Positions 61,110 to 64,000 of a DNA stretch of 64,000 nucleotides are shown piece after piece. Source of the stretch: UBA1672 sp033851915 (lineage in GTDB: Bacteria > Pseudomonadota > Alphaproteobacteria > Micavibrionales > Micavibrionaceae). Each line of letters opens with the position of its first letter. The first letter of the stretch is position 1. The position numbers and the translations under genes were made by a program. The notes beneath the pieces were generated by a model. That model saw nothing but the letters and a program-made list of their open reading frames with translations. It was not told the origin of the DNA and did no database searches. Where the stretch lies: the NCBI GenBank assembly GCA_033851915.1, contig JAWSVM010000003.1:496001-560000 (forward strand). Direction: 5' to 3'.

Positions 61110-62417
61110 CTATCTGTCATCAATATCAACATAAGGTCTCTGTGTCGGGCCTGTGTAGAGCTGTCTTGGGCGACCAATACGCAAAGCAGGCTCCTCAATC
61201 ATTTCTTTCCATTGTGAAACCCAGCCAACAGTACGTGCGATGGCAAATAAAACCGTAAACATACTCGTTGGAAAGCCCATAGCTTTTAGGATAATACCGG
61301 AATAGAAATCAACATTCGGGAAGAGTTTTCTTTCAATGAAATAGGGGTCTTCTAATGCTATTCGTTCAAGTTCCATCGCCAGTTCAAGTCTTGGGTCATT
61401 GATGCCAAGATCTTCGAGAACCTCATCACAGGCGGCTTTTAAAACATTTGCGCGTGGGTCAAAGTTCTTGTAAACGCGATGTCCAAAGCCCATAAGGCGG
61501 AATGGGTCATTTTTGTCTTTTGCACGCGTAATAAATTCAGGAATATTCTCAACAGAACCAATCTCGTCAAGCATCTCTAAAACCGCTTGGTTTGCACCGC
61601 CATGACTTGGCCCCCAAAGGCAAGCTATTCCCGCCGATACACAGGCGAATGGATTTGCTTGTGATGATCCGGCCAAGCGCACGGTTGATGTTGATGCGTT
61701 TTGTTCGTGATCTGCATGCAGAATAAAGATCTTGTCCATTGCTCTGGCAAGAACAGGGTTCACTTTATAAGGCTCTGCCGGAACAGCAAAACACATATAG
61801 AGGAAATTCTCGGCGAAAGATAAATCATTACGTGGATACATAAATGGCTGACCAACAGAGTATTTATGGGTCATAGCGCCCAATGTCGCTACTTTTGCAA
61901 TCAGGCGGTGCGCGGAAATTTCGCGTTGCGCAGGATCATGAATATCCAGTGAGTCATGATAGAACGCTGATAATGCCCCAACAACGCCACACATAATCGC
62001 CATCGGATGTGCATCACGTCTAAAGCCGCGGTAAAAGAAGTTGACCTGTTCATCAACCATCGTGTGATAGGTGATTTCATGCTCGAATTGTTCTTTTTGT
62101 TGTTTGTCGGGCAGGTCGCCATTAAGTAATAAATAAGAGACTTCTAAAAAGTCACTCTTTTCTGCAAGGTCGGCAATGTCATAACCGCGATGTTGCAGAA
62201 TGCCTTTTTCGCCATCAATGAATGTTATTCTGGACTTGCAGCTTCCTGTTGCGGTAAAGCTTGGGTCAAAGGTGAAGTGCCCTGTTTGGGCATAAAGCTT
62301 GCGGATATCAAGAACCGGTGGCCCTGCTGTGCCCTCCAATACAGGGAGCTGAATGGCCTCACCTGTTTGGTCATTTGTCAGAGTGAATGTTTTATCTGTC
62401 TTAGGGTTCTGCGTCAT
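61110..62417 (-). CDS. gltA: Citrate synthase (type I, hexameric)
   Basis: Condenses acetyl-CoA and oxaloacetate, the entry to the TCA cycle. 435 residues, usual length, with HADHEQNASTSTVR, LWGPSHGGANQAVLEML (catalytic His) and MGFGHRVYKNFDPRA (His and Arg of the active site), then the late catalytic Asp in FYSGIILKAMGF-like PNVDFYSGI. GAGG lies 8 bases before ATG 62417. A well-formed promoter lies about 120 bases upstream. Confidence 0.97.
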   Translation of the reverse strand: MTQNPKTDKTFTLTNDQTGEAIQLPVLEGTAGPPVLDIRKLYAQTGHFTFDPSFTATGSCKSRITFIDGEKGILQHRGYDIADLAEKSDFLEVSYLLLNGDLPDKQQKEQFEHEITYHTMVDEQVNFFYRGFRRDAHPMAIMCGVVGALSAFYHDSLDIHDPAQREISAHRLIAKVATLGAMTHKYSVGQPFMYPRNDLSFAENFLYMCFAVPAEPYKVNPVLARAMDKIFILHADHEQNASTSTVRLAGSSQANPFACVSAGIACLWGPSHGGANQAVLEMLDEIGSVENIPEFITRAKDKNDPFRLMGFGHRVYKNFDPRANVLKAACDEVLEDLGINDPRLELAMELERIALEDPYFIERKLFPNVDFYSGIILKAMGFPTSMFTVLFAIARTVGWVSQWKEMIEEPALRIGRPRQLYTGPTQRPYVDIDDR

Positions 62418-62535
62418 TATGCGATCCTCGAATATAGGGGGCTATAGAAAATTGATATGTACGCAGCATTATAAATTGGGATTATCATGATGCCAAAGAA
62501 CTCGGCAACAGGTGGATACCATAAAAGGTAAAGAG

Positions 62536-62564
62536 ATTGTAGTATAAAAAACAATCCTTATCAA
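62536..62564 (-). promoter_or_regulatory. Probable gltA promoter
   Basis: On the minus strand TTGATA (62559-62564) and TACAAT (62536-62541) with 17-base spacing, leaving a leader of roughly 110 bases before gltA. The same bases form a GATTGT/ACAATC inverted repeat (62535-62556) that overlaps the -10 box and could be an operator or chance. Confidence 0.5.
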
Positions 62565-62590
62565 TGATTTAGTGTGGATGACTGCGTTTT

Positions 62591-63994
62591 TTATCGATCC
62601 AGCGCTGCCTGAATACGATGGCACACCTCTTCAGAGCCAAGAATTTCGGCAGCATGGAAGATAGAGGGAGATACTGTTGTCCCCGTTAATGCAGCACGTA
62701 ATGGCATAGCAACCTTGCCCAATTTACCATTCATATGTTCATCGGCAACGGCTTTGCAAATCTCTTGTACTTTATCCGCATCAAGCGTGTCAGCGGCTTC
62801 GAATGCTGTTTTTAAGGCGAGCAATATATCTTCAGCACCATCAAGGTTTTTAAGCGCTTTCTCATCAAATGCTAAAGGTGTGGACTTGGCATAAAACACA
62901 GATTCATCAACGAATTGCAACAATGTCTTCGCACGCGACTTTAACTCGTCAATACCTTGGGTGATGCGTTGCTTTCCGAGATCATCAGGGGTTATACCAT
63001 GGCGTTCTTGATAGAAAGGCAAGGTTTGGATAAGTAAATCCTCCGCGCTGGCTTCGTTGATATAATGTGCGTTTAAGCTATCTAGTTTTGCAAAATCGAA
63101 TTTTGAAGGGGCTTTGCCGATATTCTCCAGATTAAACCACTCAATGGCTTTATCGCGCGGAATAATCTCGTCATCACCGTGTGACCAACCAAGACGCAGC
63201 AAATAATTGAGCAGAGCCTCAGGCAGATAACCCATTTCTCTGAACTCTTGAATGCTTTGTGCACCATGACGTTTGGAGAACTTTCCGCCATCTGCACCAT
63301 GGATTAATGGCGCGTGCGCAAATTCCGGAACATCCCATCCCATGGCATCGAAAATAACTTTCTGACGGAAGGTGTTATTCAAATGGTCATCGCCGCGTAT
63401 AACGTGTGTGATGCCCATGTCATGGTCATCCACAACAACGGACAGCATATATGTTGGCGTGCCGTCACTACGCAGAATAATGAAATCATCCAGTTGATCA
63501 TTGGCAACGCTGACTTCGCCCTGAACCTTATCTTTAATAGTTGTTTGCCCGTCCAGTGGCGCTTTGATACGCACAACAGGTTTAACATCAGCAGGCGCAG
63601 TTGCAGGGTCAGCGTCTCTCCAGCGGCGATCGTAAAATGTCTTCTGGCCTTCTGCGCGCGCTTTTTCCCGCATATCGCTCAGTTCTTCGGGGCTGCAATA
63701 ACAGTGATAAGCCTGCCCCTTGGCAATCATTTCTTCTGCAACGGCCGTGTGACGGTCACGTTGTGCAAATTGTGAGAGCACCTCGCCATCATAATCAAGG
63801 CCTAGCCATTCTAAGCCATCCATAATCGCGGCGACGGCTTCCTCGGAGTGGCGTTTTCTGTCTGTGTCTTCGATGCGCACAACAAATTTCCCGCCATTGC
63901 TTCGCGCATATAACCAATTAAAAATCGCTGTGCGTGCGTTACCAACATGCATAAAGCCTGTAGGGGAAGGGGGGAAACGTGTTACAACAGTCAT
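62591..63994 (-). CDS. gltX: Glutamyl-tRNA synthetase
   Basis: Class I synthetase that charges tRNA-Glu, and in many alphaproteobacteria also mischarges tRNA-Gln for the transamidation route. 467 residues with RFPPSPTGFMHVGNARTAIFNWL (HIGH motif as HVGN, His16-Asn19), the KFSKRHG form of KMSKS and the zinc-type CYCSPEEL segment kept. Length typical. The start ATG 63994 is at the window edge, so its upstream region and promoter are not visible. The tRNA-Glu versus tRNA-Gln specificity (GltX1/GltX2) cannot be set from sequence by eye. Confidence 0.95.
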   Translation of the reverse strand: MTVVTRFPPSPTGFMHVGNARTAIFNWLYARSNGGKFVVRIEDTDRKRHSEEAVAAIMDGLEWLGLDYDGEVLSQFAQRDRHTAVAEEMIAKGQAYHCYCSPEELSDMREKARAEGQKTFYDRRWRDADPATAPADVKPVVRIKAPLDGQTTIKDKVQGEVSVANDQLDDFIILRSDGTPTYMLSVVVDDHDMGITHVIRGDDHLNNTFRQKVIFDAMGWDVPEFAHAPLIHGADGGKFSKRHGAQSIQEFREMGYLPEALLNYLLRLGWSHGDDEIIPRDKAIEWFNLENIGKAPSKFDFAKLDSLNAHYINEASAEDLLIQTLPFYQERHGITPDDLGKQRITQGIDELKSRAKTLLQFVDESVFYAKSTPLAFDEKALKNLDGAEDILLALKTAFEAADTLDADKVQEICKAVADEHMNGKLGKVAMPLRAALTGTTVSPSIFHAAEILGSEEVCHRIQAALDR

Positions 63995-64000
63995 TATCTT

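Overview
The window is a gene-dense stretch of an alphaproteobacterial chromosome with fairly AT-leaning base composition. The best evidence for the class is gene order. The run nuoN-birA-coaX-rnj-DUF1467-proS-lolC-lolD-dnaE is a typical alphaproteobacterial neighbourhood. So is the run rpsB-tsf-pyrH-frr-uppS-cdsA-dxr-rseP-bamA-skp-lpxD-fabZ-lpxA-lpxI-lpxB, which uses lpxI rather than lpxH. A complete lipid A start pathway, BamA and lipoprotein sorting genes show a Gram-negative envelope. I cannot name the order or genus from sequence alone.

Layout. Positions 1-5400 hold the 5' part of parE (minus strand, cut by the window edge), a secreted protein of unknown function, glnA (minus strand), tRNA-His, and an odd tandem array carrying copies of the tRNA-His 3' end, then tRNA-Leu. 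Positions 5425-10980 are the protein-quality locus tig-clpP-lon-hup followed by tRNA-Val; clpX, usually found here, is absent. Positions 11195-32964 encode all 14 subunits of respiratory complex I, but the cluster is heavily interrupted. A small exported protein sits between nuoD and nuoE. Between nuoF and nuoG lie one unknown gene, two paralogous genes resembling Fe(II)/2-oxoglutarate oxygenases, and a purL-purQ pair on the opposite strand. A MazG-type gene sits between nuoG and nuoH, and an antisense small gene between nuoI and nuoJ.

Positions 32977-44663 carry biotin ligase, type III pantothenate kinase, RNase J, a small membrane protein, a prolyl-tRNA synthetase of archaeal/eukaryotic type, the LolC-LolD lipoprotein exporter and the replicative polymerase DnaE. 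Positions 44813-50822 are the translation and isoprenoid/phospholipid block (S2, EF-Ts, UMP kinase, RRF, UppS, CdsA, Dxr). Positions 50845-61026 form the envelope block: two tandem RseP-type site-2 proteases, BamA, Skp/OmpH, LpxD, FabZ, LpxA, LpxI and LpxB. The right end has gltA and gltX on the minus strand.

Most of this is housekeeping. The unusual material is (a) the tRNA-His 3'-end tandem array, (b) the foreign-looking genes lodged inside the nuo cluster, especially the paired oxygenase-like genes and the long-form purL/purQ, (c) the archaeal-type ProRS at the standard proS position, and (d) the rseP duplication. I see no CRISPR array, insertion sequence, prophage or recognisable defence system.
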